Source of the DNA: Pseudoalteromonas rubra
GTDB taxonomy: Bacteria > Pseudomonadota > Gammaproteobacteria > Enterobacterales > Alteromonadaceae
Length of the DNA stretch: 64,000 nt
Assembly: GCF_005887115.1 (NCBI RefSeq)
Contig: NZ_PNCJ01000016.1
Span: 1 to 64,000, forward strand
Direction: 5' to 3'
The notes beneath the pieces were generated by a model. It saw only the letters and a program-made list of their open reading frames with translations. It searched no databases and was not told where the DNA came from. The translations under genes and the position numbers were made by a program. This document shows positions 46,479 through 59,424 of this stretch, in pieces (position 1 is the stretch's first letter; every line of letters begins with the position of its first letter).

Positions 46479-48635
46479 ATGGTTGCGACTCGCCAGTCTC
46501 ATCAATCCGGTCTTCCGGCAGACTTTCATGCCCGGCTTGCACTGCTCAACTTATCGCAGGAAAAGCGAGACAGGCTGGATCAGGTCTATGCCTTGTGTCC
46601 GGAAGAAGAAGCGACAACGACCCTGGCCAAAGCCATAGAGATGGTAGAGATCCTGGCGGAACTGAATTTCGATTCAGAGTCACTGGCCGGCGCATTCCTG
46701 ACGCCCTACTTTTTATCCGGCCAGGTTGAAATAGATGCGATAGAACAAGCACAAGGCGAAAATGTTGCCTTATTGCTCAGAGGGGTTGAGCAGATGGCCT
46801 CAATCAGCACCCTGGCACATCAGGGCAAAGGCAGCCTGCAAATAGACAAAATCCGGCGCATGTTATTGGCCATGGTGGAAGATGTTCGTGCTGTGGTGAT
46901 CAAGCTGGCAGAGCAGATCTGTTACCTGCGGGCCGTTAAAAATGCCTCTGAGGAAGAGCGGGTGGTGGCAGCTAAAGCTACGGCCAACATTTTTGCGCCA
47001 CTGGCGAACCGGCTGGGGATCGGACAGCTTAAGTGGGAGCTCGAAGATCTCTCATTTCGCTATTTACACCCAAAAACCTATAAGAGCATCGCAAAGCAGC
47101 TGTCGGATAAACGTCTTGATCGTGAAGCCTATATGACCAATATGGTCGACCTGGTCCAGAGTAAGCTCAAGGAAGCGGGTATTGAGGCAGAAGTGTATGG
47201 CCGTCCCAAACACATCTACAGCATCTATAAAAAAATGATGCAGAAGAATTATGAATTCGATCAGCTCTTTGATATCCGCGCGATGCGGGTGGTGGTCAAT
47301 GAAATTCAGGACTGTTACGGCGCGCTGGGCATAGTGCACACCAACTGGCGTCATCTGCATAAAGAATTTGATGACTATGTTGCCACACCAAAGCAAAATG
47401 GTTATCAGTCTATCCATACTGTGGTGTTTGGTCCTGAAGGCAAAACCGTTGAGATCCAAATTCGCACCCAGGCCATGCATCAGGATGCCGAGCTGGGCGT
47501 GGCGGCGCACTGGATGTACAAAGAAGGGGCTCTGCCGGGCCGTGGTTCAGGGTATGAGCAAAAGATCAGCTGGCTGAGAAAACTGCTGCAATGGCAAGAA
47601 GAAGTGGTCGATGGCAGCGAGCTGGCCGAAGAGCTGAAAAACCAGGTTGTAGAAGACAGAGTGTATGTCTTTACCCCCAAAGGCGATATTTTTGATTTGC
47701 CATTGGGTGCTACGCCACTGGATTTTGCCTACTACATTCATTCCAATGTTGGCCATCGCTGCATCGGTGCAAAGGTATTTGGCAAAATCGTGCCCTTTAC
47801 CCATAAATTATCGACCGGCGATCAGGTTGAGATTCTGACCCAGAAAAATCCCTCACCAAGTCGAGACTGGCTCAGCCCGTCACTGGGCTATGTGCACTCA
47901 TCCAGAGCGCGCAGCAAGATCCATCATTGGTTTAAGCAACAAGACAGAGATAAAAACCTGCAGGCGGGTAAAGAGATCCTCGATGGTCACTTACAAAAGC
48001 TGGATTTAACTTACAAAGATCTGGATTCAGCCATTGAACGCTTTAACTTTAAAGAGCTCGATGACTTGATGGTGGCTATTGGGGCGGGAGATATCCGTAT
48101 CAATCAGTTCCTGAATTATGTTCAGGACAAGCCAGACCCTGTGCCTAAGCTTAAAATGAGCACGCCGAAAAAGCACAAAGGCGATAGCAATGGCATTGTG
48201 GTTGAAGGCGTTGGCAACCTGATGAGCCATGTTGCCAAGTGTTGTCAGCCGGTTCCGGGGGATGAGATTGTGGGTTATATTACACAAGGGCGGGGCATTG
48301 CTGTGCATCGCGCCGATTGTGATTCCTTCGCACATATATGCGAGCAGCATCCTGAGCGGGAAATTGCGGTTAGCTGGTCAGATGAAGTACGCGCCTGTTA
48401 TGCCGTGACCTTGCATATTGAGGCCAATGACCGCCACGGCCTGATCCGCGATATCAGCTCGGTACTGGCCAACGAAAAACTCAATGTGATGAATATGAAC
48501 GTCAATACGCAGGATGATAAGCACATTGCCATTTTCACCATGAAACTCGAAGTGGGCGACTTATCCGCCATGAACCGCTTACTGACCAAGCTGATGCAAA
48601 TAGAAGGCGTATTTGAAGCCCGGAGACAACACTGA
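46479..48635 (+). CDS. relA: (p)ppGpp synthetase RelA
   Basis: 718 residues (E. coli 744). The ribosome-associated synthetase makes (p)ppGpp when uncharged tRNA enters the A site. The N-terminal pseudo-hydrolase domain lacks the HD pair, so it is synthesis-only, as expected of RelA and unlike SpoT. The synthetase core (YGRPKHIYSIYKKM; FDIRAMRVVV; YQSIHTVVFGPEGKTVEIQIRT) is followed by TGS (VYVFTPKGDIFDLPLGATPLDFAYYIHS), a zinc-finger/CC region (AKCCQPVPGDEIVGYIT) and a C-terminal ACT domain. AAGGAGG lies 8 bp before the ATG. Confidence 0.97.
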   Translation: MVATRQSHQSGLPADFHARLALLNLSQEKRDRLDQVYALCPEEEATTTLAKAIEMVEILAELNFDSESLAGAFLTPYFLSGQVEIDAIEQAQGENVALLLRGVEQMASISTLAHQGKGSLQIDKIRRMLLAMVEDVRAVVIKLAEQICYLRAVKNASEEERVVAAKATANIFAPLANRLGIGQLKWELEDLSFRYLHPKTYKSIAKQLSDKRLDREAYMTNMVDLVQSKLKEAGIEAEVYGRPKHIYSIYKKMMQKNYEFDQLFDIRAMRVVVNEIQDCYGALGIVHTNWRHLHKEFDDYVATPKQNGYQSIHTVVFGPEGKTVEIQIRTQAMHQDAELGVAAHWMYKEGALPGRGSGYEQKISWLRKLLQWQEEVVDGSELAEELKNQVVEDRVYVFTPKGDIFDLPLGATPLDFAYYIHSNVGHRCIGAKVFGKIVPFTHKLSTGDQVEILTQKNPSPSRDWLSPSLGYVHSSRARSKIHHWFKQQDRDKNLQAGKEILDGHLQKLDLTYKDLDSAIERFNFKELDDLMVAIGAGDIRINQFLNYVQDKPDPVPKLKMSTPKKHKGDSNGIVVEGVGNLMSHVAKCCQPVPGDEIVGYITQGRGIAVHRADCDSFAHICEQHPEREIAVSWSDEVRACYAVTLHIEANDRHGLIRDISSVLANEKLNVMNMNVNTQDDKHIAIFTMKLEVGDLSAMNRLLTKLMQIEGVFEARRQH

Positions 48636-48637
48636 TT

Positions 48638-49438
48638 ATGAGCGCCTCGTTGCAGCAATTACTCGAGATTATGGCGACCCTGCGCGACCCGCAAAAGGGT
48701 TGCGCCTGGGATCAACAGCAAACCTTTGAAACTATAGTGCCGCATACACTGGAAGAAGCCTATGAAGTGGCCGACAGCATAGAGCAGAAGGATTTTGTCG
48801 GGCTCAAAGATGAACTGGGCGATTTATTATTTCAGGTAATATTTTACGCGCAATTAGGCAAAGAAGCCGGGCTCTTCGAGTTTGATGACATAGTACAGGG
48901 GCTTAATGATAAGCTGGTGCGCCGTCATCCGCATGTCTTTGAGACACCGACCAGTACTTTGAGCGATGCAGAATTACATGCGCAGTGGCAGGCCATCAAA
49001 GATCAGGAGCGCGGTGCAGAGTCAGCCCGATTTGGCGACGATGTGCCTTTGAACCTGCCCGCTTTATCCCGCGCTGCGAAAATTCAAAAGCGCGCTGCTT
49101 CTTTAGGATTTGACTGGCCAAGTTATCATGGCGCAATGGATAAAGTTGCAGAGGAAGTGACGGAGGTACAGGAAGCACTGAGTGAAGATCTTTACTCGGA
49201 GCACAGTGCCGAAGAGCTGGGAGATTTGTTGTTTGCCACCGTGAATGTGGCGCGCCATATTAAACGCGATCCGGAGCAGTTGCTACGCCGCGCCAGTGAC
49301 AAATTTATCGCCCGCTTTAGCGCCATCGAGGGCATTCTGGCGGAGCGGGATATTGCCTTGTCGGATGCCAGCTTGGTGCAAATGGATGAGGCCTGGGAAG
49401 AAGTCAAACGACGTCAGCGTTCAGGTGAGAATAATTAA
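48638..49438 (+). CDS. mazG: Nucleoside triphosphate pyrophosphohydrolase MazG
   Basis: 266 residues with tandem MazG domains. The first has the metal-binding EEAYEVADSIEQ..LKDELGDLLFQVIFYAQLG (EExxE plus ExxD); the second has EEVTEVQEAL..AEELGDLLFATVNVARH. MazG hydrolyses (d)NTPs to NMP and can lower (p)ppGpp, which suits its position 2 bp after relA in the same operon. Confidence 0.96.
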   Translation: MSASLQQLLEIMATLRDPQKGCAWDQQQTFETIVPHTLEEAYEVADSIEQKDFVGLKDELGDLLFQVIFYAQLGKEAGLFEFDDIVQGLNDKLVRRHPHVFETPTSTLSDAELHAQWQAIKDQERGAESARFGDDVPLNLPALSRAAKIQKRAASLGFDWPSYHGAMDKVAEEVTEVQEALSEDLYSEHSAEELGDLLFATVNVARHIKRDPEQLLRRASDKFIARFSAIEGILAERDIALSDASLVQMDEAWEEVKRRQRSGENN

Positions 49439-49526
49439 AGGGGGTGATTTTTCGCTGGATTGCCCCTTGCGCTTTTGCTATACTATTGCCCCGTCTTGAT
49501 TCTTATTTAAATTCCATTTTTCCTGA

Positions 49527-51176
<1,650 letters not shown>

Positions 51177-51181
51177 TAATG

Positions 51182-52613
<1,432 letters not shown>

Positions 52614-52630
52614 TCCCTAGTACCTGACTG

Positions 52631-52661
52631 AAAAAGCCGCGTAATTTACGCGGCTTTTTTT
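52631..52661. terminator. Terminator between eno and mutH
   Basis: AAAAAGCCGCGT/ACGCGGCTTTTT stem with a 5-nt AT loop and flanking A- and T-runs, able to serve both converging genes. Confidence 0.9.
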
Positions 52662-52683
52662 GTGCTTGTTATTGTTGGTTTAT

Positions 52684-53358
52684 TTACCCGACAAACTGCT
52701 CAGCCAGAATACCCTGGGTAAACTGCATTTTCAGGTAAAAACCGCGGGGCAGGGTTTTGATTAATTTGCCCTGAGGACCAATGGCATCGGTCAGGGCTTT
52801 ACTGTTGGCCGCTTTTGGTCGGATCTGCATGACCTCGCCTAGCTTGCCACTGATCTCATCGATGCGGCCAAGTGCGATCAATTCTATCTGTTCTTCCCAG
52901 TCTCGCTGCAACTGGTATTCCTGCACTTTATTTGGCTGCCACAGAAAGCCCGTGCCGATTGTTCTATTTACAGGGGGAATATCTCGCTCAGCTAAAATAG
53001 GTAGCCACAATACGTGATTCAGTTTTTTCTTAACGGTGCTGTCCTGCCAGCGTAATCCAGTCAGGTTGGTCAGTGGTACCACAGACACATAAGTGGTTTC
53101 GAGCGGTTTTCCATTATACCCAATGGGTAAGGTTTTTAGCTCGACACCGATAAATTCAAAGTCGGGCACAGGTTTCGAGCCCGCACTGGCGCCAAGCACA
53201 TATTCAATCAGCTGGCCTGGCCAGCCTTTTTCGCGGTTAAGATCCTCTGGGGTCTTAAAATGAAACTGCGCGGCTAATTCTCCCAGAGTTTGTCCGGCAA
53301 TGGCATCAACACGAGTCATGAGTTCAGCAATTGAGCGTGGGGGAGTCGGTTTTTGCAC
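52684..53358 (-). CDS. mutH: DNA mismatch repair endonuclease MutH
   Basis: 224 residues (E. coli 229). MutH nicks the unmethylated strand at hemimethylated GATC after MutS/MutL activation, so the genome should use Dam methylation. The catalytic acid-acid-Lys pattern is visible (PDFEFIGVELKTLPIGYNGKP, with Asp, Glu and Lys near residues 65-76). The gene diverges from rppH across a DnaA-box-rich region. MutH presence gives context to the GATC cluster at 283-586. Confidence 0.97.
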   Translation of the reverse strand: MQKPTPPRSIAELMTRVDAIAGQTLGELAAQFHFKTPEDLNREKGWPGQLIEYVLGASAGSKPVPDFEFIGVELKTLPIGYNGKPLETTYVSVVPLTNLTGLRWQDSTVKKKLNHVLWLPILAERDIPPVNRTIGTGFLWQPNKVQEYQLQRDWEEQIELIALGRIDEISGKLGEVMQIRPKAANSKALTDAIGPQGKLIKTLPRGFYLKMQFTQGILAEQFVG

Positions 53359-53413
53359 AGTCTGGCTCTCTTTGTTTTGGTGGGGGTGTATGGTACCAAA
53401 ATCAAATCATCGA

Positions 53414-53699
53414 TGTGGATTAAAATATCTTTGTGTGTTTTTTGAACGTCTTCGTTGTGGGTTACTCTTTAAGCTGTGGCTTTATCGATTTAACTTATTA
53501 ATGTTATGATTTATATGGTTTTTTTTAAATTGAAACAATAAGTATATGTTTTAAAAACAGCCATGCTTTGGATAAATACAAGCATATAAACATAATTATC
53601 CACAGATTCTGTGGAGAAAATACTAAATTTACCATCATATTGTGGATTTGTTTGTAAAATCATCATGAATCATTAAACTTATGCACAAGTTGTGGGTAA
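53414..53699. promoter_or_regulatory. DnaA-box cluster in the mutH/rppH intergenic region (DARS2-like)
   Basis: The core is TTATCCACA (53596-53604) facing TGTGGAGAA (53610-53618) with a 5-bp gap. Further boxes are TGTGGATTT (53641), a consensus TTATGCACA (53679-53687), TGTGGGTAA (53691-53699) and TTTGGATAA (53567). Weaker TGTGGATTA (53414) and TGTGGGTTA (53456) lie nearer mutH. The E. coli DnaA-reactivating sequence DARS2 lies, from memory, beside mutH. The region also must hold both promoters. Confidence 0.72.
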
Positions 53700-53787
53700 G
53701 TTGCGTAAAAGCAGGAATTAAATTTGCCCAGTGCCCTGAGTTGTGGAACAATCAAATTCATATAAAAAAGTATACGAGGCACTTAAG

Positions 53788-54306
53788 GTGATTGATGCCG
53801 AAGGATTTCGTGCCAATGTAGGTATTGTTATTTGTAACAATCAGGGGCAGGTATTTTGGGCGCGCCGCTATGGTCAGCATTCATGGCAGTTTCCACAAGG
53901 TGGTGTGGATGAAGGAGAAACGCCAGAACAAACCATGTACCGAGAACTGCATGAGGAAGTTGGGTTACGGCCAGAAGATGTAGAAATCGTTGCAAGCTCA
54001 AAACATTGGTTACGCTATAAATTGCCAAAGCGACTGATCCGCAAAGATTCGAGCCCAGTCTGTATTGGCCAGAAGCAAAAGTGGTTTCTACTGAAACTCA
54101 AGTGCAAAGATGAAGATGTAGACTTGATGCGTACTCATCACCCCGAGTTTGATGATTGGCGCTGGGTTAGCTATTGGTACCCTGTACGTCAGGTGGTCTC
54201 ATTTAAACGCGATGTGTATCGTCGGGTAATGAAAGAGTTTGCGCCGTTTGCAATGCCGTTCAATCGCAAAGAGCATTCGCATAAAGATCACTGGCGTCGC
54301 CGTTAA
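53788..54306 (+). CDS. rppH: RNA 5' pyrophosphohydrolase RppH
   Basis: 172 residues from the GTG at 53788. This start was chosen because it has GAGG 8 bp upstream and [27 protein letters not shown] aligns with the N-terminus of E. coli RppH (176 residues); an upstream GTG at 53743 adds 15 residues not expected in the family. RppH removes pyrophosphate from mRNA 5' ends to start RNase E decay. The Nudix box [23 protein letters not shown] is intact. It heads the rppH-ptsP cluster. Confidence 0.94.
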   Translation: MIDAEGFRANVGIVICNNQGQVFWARRYGQHSWQFPQGGVDEGETPEQTMYRELHEEVGLRPEDVEIVASSKHWLRYKLPKRLIRKDSSPVCIGQKQKWFLLKLKCKDEDVDLMRTHHPEFDDWRWVSYWYPVRQVVSFKRDVYRRVMKEFAPFAMPFNRKEHSHKDHWRRR

Positions 54307-54407
54307 CAATAAATGAGCAGCATGTACCCGGGCAGCACAAAGGTTCGAAAAAACAGAAAGAGTAAATGAGCAGTACAGAGCGATTTCTACCAATTTAGGA
54401 GTCAGGT

Positions 54408-56687
54408 GTGTTAGCAACATTACGGACTATCGCAGAGGTGGTCTCACAGCAGGATAACCTCGAAACAGCTTTATCCCGCTTTGTGATGATGGTAAAGGAA
54501 GCAATGCACACAGAGTGTTGTTCCGTTTATTTTGCCGATTATAGTCAGGATAACTTTGTACTGATGGCCAGCGATGGCCTCAACCCAGATGTCGTCGGGC
54601 AATTTAGGGTTGGCTTCACCGAGGGGCTGGTTGGGCTGGTTGCTCAGCGAGAAGAGCCCATCAATATTGCTCATGCGCAAAGCCACCCCAGGTTTAAGCT
54701 GCATGCAGAAGTGCACGAGGAAGGCTACAATGCCTTCTTGTCTGTGCCGGTTGTGCACCAGCGCAAAGTATTGGGCGTGATCGTTGTTCAACAGCGTGAG
54801 GAGCGGGTCTTTAGTCACGACGAAGAGTCTTTTTTAATTACGCTGTCCGCACAGCTGGCCTCACAGCTTGCACAGGTTGAGTTGCAGTCGGTGCTCAAGC
54901 AGGATGCATCCAGCCACAAAACATCGGTACTTAAAGGCGTTGCAAGTGCGCCAGGTATTGCACTGGGTGAAGCCTTTGTGGTGATCCCCAAACTCGACTT
55001 TGCCAGTATTGAATCTCAGCAATGTGAACAAGTCCATCAGCAACGGCAATTATTCCAACAAGCGGTGGCTGCTACCCGACAAGAGTTTCATGTCCTAAAA
55101 AATACCCTCAGTGATTCATTGCCCAAAGAAGCTCTGGCTGTCTTTGAAGTGTATCAGCAACTACTGGATGCACGAAGCCTGGGGCAGCGTGTAGAGCAAC
55201 AGCTGGAGCAAGGCTGGAATGCAAAATCAGCGTTAAAGCACGTGATTGTTGAGCTAGTGACACAATTTGAAGCTATGTCTGATCCATATATTCGGGAGCG
55301 GGCGGTTGATGTCAGAGATTTGGGACTGAGGGTATTACACCATCTGGTTAGCACTGAGAGCATGGTAAAAAGCTATCCGGACAATACCATCTTAATCGCC
55401 AATGAGCTGACACCGGCAATGCTGGCCGAAGTACCGAAAGACAAGCTCAAAGGGGTCATCAGCGTTCATGGCTCAGCAAATTCTCATGCCTCGATTCTGA
55501 CTCGGGCAATGGGGATCCCAGCCATCTGGGGGATTGAAGATATTCCCTTGCTGCAATTCGATGGCAAAGACATGATCCTCGACGCCTATGCCGGCCGAGT
55601 CTATATTTCGCCTTCGGATGTGCTGCGCAATGAATACGCTGCACTGAAGCTCAAAGAAGGCCAGTTACACGATAAATTTGAAGCCGAGCATCATTTGTCT
55701 TCCGTTACCGCAGATGGTGAACGGATAAGTTTGTTGCTGAACGCGGGCCTGGATTTATCTACTGAACACCTCAGTGCCAGATACTGTGATGGTGTGGGTT
55801 TGTATCGGACTGAAGCCTGGTTTATGCAGCGAGGACAATTTCCTTCGCAGGCGGAGCAGGAGAGTTGGTATCGGGACGTACTGGCGCGTTATCACCCTGA
55901 ACCTGTGATTATGCGCACGCTGGATATTGGCGGTGATAAAGTACTGGATTACTTTAATATCAGTGAAGACAACCCATTTTTAGGCTGGCGAGGGATCAGA
56001 GTGACTCTGGACCATCCAGAGTTATTTTTAGATCAGCTCAAAGCTATGCTTAAAGCCAATGCGGGATTAGGTAATTTGCGAATTATGTTGCCTATGGTCA
56101 GCCACACTGAGGAGGTTGATGAAGCACTGGCGCTGCTGGAGCAGGCATACTTTGAATTACAGGAAGAGTGGGCGGATCAGTTTTATACCATAGACAAGCC
56201 CGATATTGGCGTGATGTTGGAAGTGCCATCGAGTATCTTTTTACTGCCAGAGTGGGCAGAAAAGGTCGATTTTTGCTCCGTGGGTAGCAACGACCTGACC
56301 CAATATCTGTTGGCTGTTGACCGCGCTAATGCGCAGGTAGCGGAACTGTTTGAGCCCTATCACCCGAGTGTCTTGCGCGTGCTAAAAAAAATAGCCGATG
56401 ATTGTCAGCAGTTGGAGCTGCCCTTTAGTCTATGCGGGGAGCTTGGGGGAGAGCCGGAAGGTGCTATTTTACTTGTTGCGATGGGATTTCGCCGCCTCAG
56501 TATGAACATTTCATCTTTAAACAAAATAAAATGGACATTACGCCGTCTGGCCGTCAAAGATATGGAAGCTTTATTGAATCAATGCCTCATGGCATCCAGT
56601 GCCAAGCAGGTTCATCGCCTGTTGCGTGAGTTTCTGATAGCGCATGGGCTGAGCGAGCTACTTTATACCAAAAGTGATACAGCCTGA
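54408..56687 (+). CDS. ptsP: Nitrogen-type PTS enzyme I (EI-Ntr)
   Basis: 759 residues, GTG start with AGGAG upstream. An N-terminal GAF domain (about 17-160), which senses glutamine/2-oxoglutarate in E. coli, is fused to the enzyme I phosphotransferase. The phospho-His lies in SVHGSANSHASILTRAMGIPAIWG (about residue 358). The PEP-binding barrel has GVGLYRTEAWFM, MRTLDIGGDK and the Cys of PFSLCGELGGEP. It phosphorylates NPr, which then regulates K+ and nitrogen/envelope responses through EIIA-Ntr. The order rppH-ptsP matches E. coli. Confidence 0.97.
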   Translation: MLATLRTIAEVVSQQDNLETALSRFVMMVKEAMHTECCSVYFADYSQDNFVLMASDGLNPDVVGQFRVGFTEGLVGLVAQREEPINIAHAQSHPRFKLHAEVHEEGYNAFLSVPVVHQRKVLGVIVVQQREERVFSHDEESFLITLSAQLASQLAQVELQSVLKQDASSHKTSVLKGVASAPGIALGEAFVVIPKLDFASIESQQCEQVHQQRQLFQQAVAATRQEFHVLKNTLSDSLPKEALAVFEVYQQLLDARSLGQRVEQQLEQGWNAKSALKHVIVELVTQFEAMSDPYIRERAVDVRDLGLRVLHHLVSTESMVKSYPDNTILIANELTPAMLAEVPKDKLKGVISVHGSANSHASILTRAMGIPAIWGIEDIPLLQFDGKDMILDAYAGRVYISPSDVLRNEYAALKLKEGQLHDKFEAEHHLSSVTADGERISLLLNAGLDLSTEHLSARYCDGVGLYRTEAWFMQRGQFPSQAEQESWYRDVLARYHPEPVIMRTLDIGGDKVLDYFNISEDNPFLGWRGIRVTLDHPELFLDQLKAMLKANAGLGNLRIMLPMVSHTEEVDEALALLEQAYFELQEEWADQFYTIDKPDIGVMLEVPSSIFLLPEWAEKVDFCSVGSNDLTQYLLAVDRANAQVAELFEPYHPSVLRVLKKIADDCQQLELPFSLCGELGGEPEGAILLVAMGFRRLSMNISSLNKIKWTLRRLAVKDMEALLNQCLMASSAKQVHRLLREFLIAHGLSELLYTKSDTA

Positions 56688-56753
56688 ACCGCGACTGGAG
56701 GCGCGTACGCAGATACGCTACTATAACGCGCCCATAATAATAAGAGTGTCTTT

Positions 56754-57566
56754 ATGACAATCAGTGTGTTACTCATTCTATGCTGTGCCTTACTTGGCTG
56801 CGTTGTTGGCTTTCTCGCCGGGTTACTCGGTATTGGCGGAGGGTTGATCATTGTACCTGTATTGTCGGCAATTCTGTTGTACTTCGATGTGCTGGCCAGT
56901 GACCATGTGATTGTTGTTGCGATAGCGACTTCGCTGGCTTCAATCTTGTTTACCTCAACTTCTTCTGCGCTAGCACATCATCGCAATCATAATGTGCCCT
57001 GGGATATTGCCCCCTGGATAATGGCAGGCGTCGCGGTAGGGGCTTTGATCAGTGGCTTTATGGTCGCCCTTATCCCGGTGCAGTGGGTAAAATGGACGTT
57101 TGTCATTTCTGTGTTGCTAATTGCCGCTAAAATGGTATTCAGTTCACAATCAAATACCCCAGAAAAGCCGCGCAGTTTGCCGTCCGGCCCTGTTTTGGCA
57201 AGCATCACGACCTTAATGGGCGCATTGTCTGCCATGATTGGCATCGGCGGGGGCGTGTTAATTGTGCCGCTGCTCAGTTATTTTTCTGTCGATATGCGAA
57301 AAGCAATTGGCTGTGCCGCAGTTGGTGGCATCGTGATTGCGCTGTTTGGCTCCGTAGGTTACGTGGTCTCGGGTGGTCAGACATTGAAATTGACCGATGG
57401 ATTTGCCGGTTTTGTGTATTTGCCGGCGTTATTTGGTATTGTGCTGACTTCTTGGTTTGTCGCTCCTATCGGGGCCAAAGCAACGCACTATCTGCCAGTG
57501 CCAGTGATTAAGAAAGTGTTCGCGTTACTGCTCGTGGTGATTGCGGGAAAAATGTTATTTTATTGA
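56754..57566 (+). CDS. TauE/SafE-family sulfite/organosulfonate exporter-like permease
   Basis: 270 residues, about eight membrane helices. It shows the two repeated TauE signatures GFLAGLLGIGGGLIIVPVL (about residues 20-38) and GALSAMIGIGGGVLIVPLLSYFSV (about 150-175). It sits between ptsP and lgt, a place where this family is often found in Vibrio/Alteromonadales, and lies 9 bp before lgt, so the two are probably co-transcribed. Substrate unknown. Confidence 0.85.
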   Translation: MTISVLLILCCALLGCVVGFLAGLLGIGGGLIIVPVLSAILLYFDVLASDHVIVVAIATSLASILFTSTSSALAHHRNHNVPWDIAPWIMAGVAVGALISGFMVALIPVQWVKWTFVISVLLIAAKMVFSSQSNTPEKPRSLPSGPVLASITTLMGALSAMIGIGGGVLIVPLLSYFSVDMRKAIGCAAVGGIVIALFGSVGYVVSGGQTLKLTDGFAGFVYLPALFGIVLTSWFVAPIGAKATHYLPVPVIKKVFALLLVVIAGKMLFY

Positions 57567-57575
57567 GGGAAAGCG

Positions 57576-58370
57576 ATGGCTTTGCAGTTTCCAGAAATCG
57601 ATCCAATCATATTCTCGATTGGACCCCTAAGTGTGCGCTGGTATGGCGTGATGTATTTAATCGGTTTTGCGTTTGCTATGTGGTGGGCAAACAAAGAGGC
57701 TGATAAGCCCAATTCTGGCTGGACTAAAGATGAGGTCAGTGATCTGCTGTTTTACGGTATGCTCGGCGTGATCCTGGGCGGGCGAATTGGCTATGTGTTG
57801 TTTTATCAGTTCAGCCACTTCCTCGAGAACCCAATGTATCTGCTGCGTATCGATCAGGGTGGCATGTCATTCCATGGTGGTGCGCTTGGTGTGATCGCGG
57901 GCATCTTTATTTTTGCCTGGCGGTTTAAGAAATCTCCGCTGGCTGTGGGCGACTTCGTCGTGCCCATGGTACCGGTTGGTTTACTTGCAGGACGTATAGG
58001 TAACTTTATCAATGGAGAGTTATGGGGTCGAGCAACGGATGTCCCATGGGCGGTTGTTTTCCCGACGGGCGGCCCGGTTGCCCGTCACCCATCGCAACTT
58101 TATGAGGCATTCCTGGAAGGGCTAGTGTTGTTTATCATGCTGATCTGGTACAGAAAGCAGTCACGGCCGGCCGGCAGCGTAGCAGGTTTGTTCCTGCTTG
58201 GATATGGTACTTTCCGTTTCATCGTTGAGTATTTCCGTGAACCGGATGCCCATATCGGTTTGTATGCCGGGATGATTTCTCAGGGGCAGATTTTGTCTTT
58301 ACCTATGGTCATCGGTGGCCTGGGCCTGATGATCTGGAGCCACAAACGCACTGTGACAGCACGCGCTTAA
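57576..58370 (+). CDS. lgt: Prolipoprotein diacylglyceryl transferase
   Basis: A 264-residue inner-membrane enzyme with seven helices that moves diacylglyceryl from phosphatidylglycerol to the lipobox Cys of prolipoproteins. The Lgt signature [14 protein letters not shown] (about residues 141-154) and the essential [10 protein letters not shown] (His near 103) and [15 protein letters not shown] segments are present. Its substrates here would include SapA and the 204-residue lipoprotein at 59425. Confidence 0.97.
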   Translation: MALQFPEIDPIIFSIGPLSVRWYGVMYLIGFAFAMWWANKEADKPNSGWTKDEVSDLLFYGMLGVILGGRIGYVLFYQFSHFLENPMYLLRIDQGGMSFHGGALGVIAGIFIFAWRFKKSPLAVGDFVVPMVPVGLLAGRIGNFINGELWGRATDVPWAVVFPTGGPVARHPSQLYEAFLEGLVLFIMLIWYRKQSRPAGSVAGLFLLGYGTFRFIVEYFREPDAHIGLYAGMISQGQILSLPMVIGGLGLMIWSHKRTVTARA

Positions 58371-58377
58371 ACCACAC

Positions 58378-58406
58378 CGGGACCCTAATCTTGGGGTCCC
58401 GTTTTA
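58378..58406 (+). terminator. Terminator after lgt
   Basis: CGGGACCC/GGGGTCCCG stem around TAATCTT, followed by TTTTA. Confidence 0.8.
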
Positions 58407-58522
58407 CTTGCCAATAAATCCTGCCTTGAATTAGTTACCCGAGCCTGCGAACGTAGTATACTTTCGTGCTATACAAAGCCCTTGAGCAGGGTCAATAGTG
58501 AGATCATTGTGAGGAGTAAAGC

Positions 58523-59356
58523 ATGAAAGTGTATTTGGAGTTATTGCGAGATGTATTAGAAAACGGCACCCAGAAAGGGGACCGCACTGGTACAGGGACG
58601 CGCTCCGTGTTTGGCCGTCAAATCCGCCATAACCTCAAAGATGGCTTTCCTTTGCTGACCACCAAAAAGCTACACTTCAAGAGTATTGCTAATGAGTTGA
58701 TCTGGTTTCTTAAAGGCGACACCAATAAAACCTGGCTCAATGAAAACGGCGTTAAAATCTGGGATGAGTGGGCGCTGGAAGATGGTGAACTGGGTCCAAT
58801 ATACGGTAAACAGTGGACGGCCTGGCCGACCAAAGACGGTGGTGAAATTAACCAGATCGACTATGTGGTTGATACGTTAAAAAACAACCCCAATAGTCGT
58901 CGTATTCTATTCCATGGCTGGAACGTTGAGTACCTGCCGGACGAGTCGATGAGCCCGCAAGAGAATGTTGAGGCTGGTCGCATGGCCTTACCTCCGTGTC
59001 ACTTGCTGTATCAGTTTTATGTCGCAGACGGTAAGTTATCCGGACAGTTATATATTCGCAGCTCAGATATTTTCCTGGGGCTGCCGTATAACATCGCCAG
59101 TTTGTCTTTGCTGGTGCATATGTTGGCGCAACAATGCGACCTTGAACCTGGCGAAGTGATTGTCAGCTTTGGCGATTTACATGCTTATTCAAACCACATG
59201 GAACAGATTGAGCAGCAATTACAACGTGAACCTAAGGGCCTGCCCACGTTAAACATTTTACGCAAGCCAGAATCTATTTATGACTATCGCTTTGAAGATT
59301 TTGCCATCGAAGGCTACAACGCCGATCCCAATATCAAAGCGCCTGTTGCTATTTGA
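58523..59356 (+). CDS. thyA: Thymidylate synthase
   Basis: 277 residues (E. coli 264; the extra residues lie in an insertion near 80-110). Methylates dUMP to dTMP with methylene-THF. The catalytic cysteine is in [14 protein letters not shown] (about residue 159). RxxxS of the phosphate site, [27 protein letters not shown] and the C-terminal APVAI are intact. The lgt-thyA order is the same as in E. coli. AGGAG lies before the ATG. Confidence 0.97.
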   Translation: MKVYLELLRDVLENGTQKGDRTGTGTRSVFGRQIRHNLKDGFPLLTTKKLHFKSIANELIWFLKGDTNKTWLNENGVKIWDEWALEDGELGPIYGKQWTAWPTKDGGEINQIDYVVDTLKNNPNSRRILFHGWNVEYLPDESMSPQENVEAGRMALPPCHLLYQFYVADGKLSGQLYIRSSDIFLGLPYNIASLSLLVHMLAQQCDLEPGEVIVSFGDLHAYSNHMEQIEQQLQREPKGLPTLNILRKPESIYDYRFEDFAIEGYNADPNIKAPVAI

Positions 59357-59383
59357 TCATAGGCTGTTCCAGGTAGGTAGTAG

Positions 59384-59401
59384 GCGGCCAGTGAAGGCCG
59401 C
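59384..59401 (+). terminator. Hairpin after thyA
   Basis: GCGGCC/GGCCGC stem with a 6-nt loop followed by TTGTTG. Possible weak terminator just before the ribosome site of the next gene. Confidence 0.45.
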
Positions 59402-59424
59402 TTGTTGTAGAAGGAGAAAGACAT

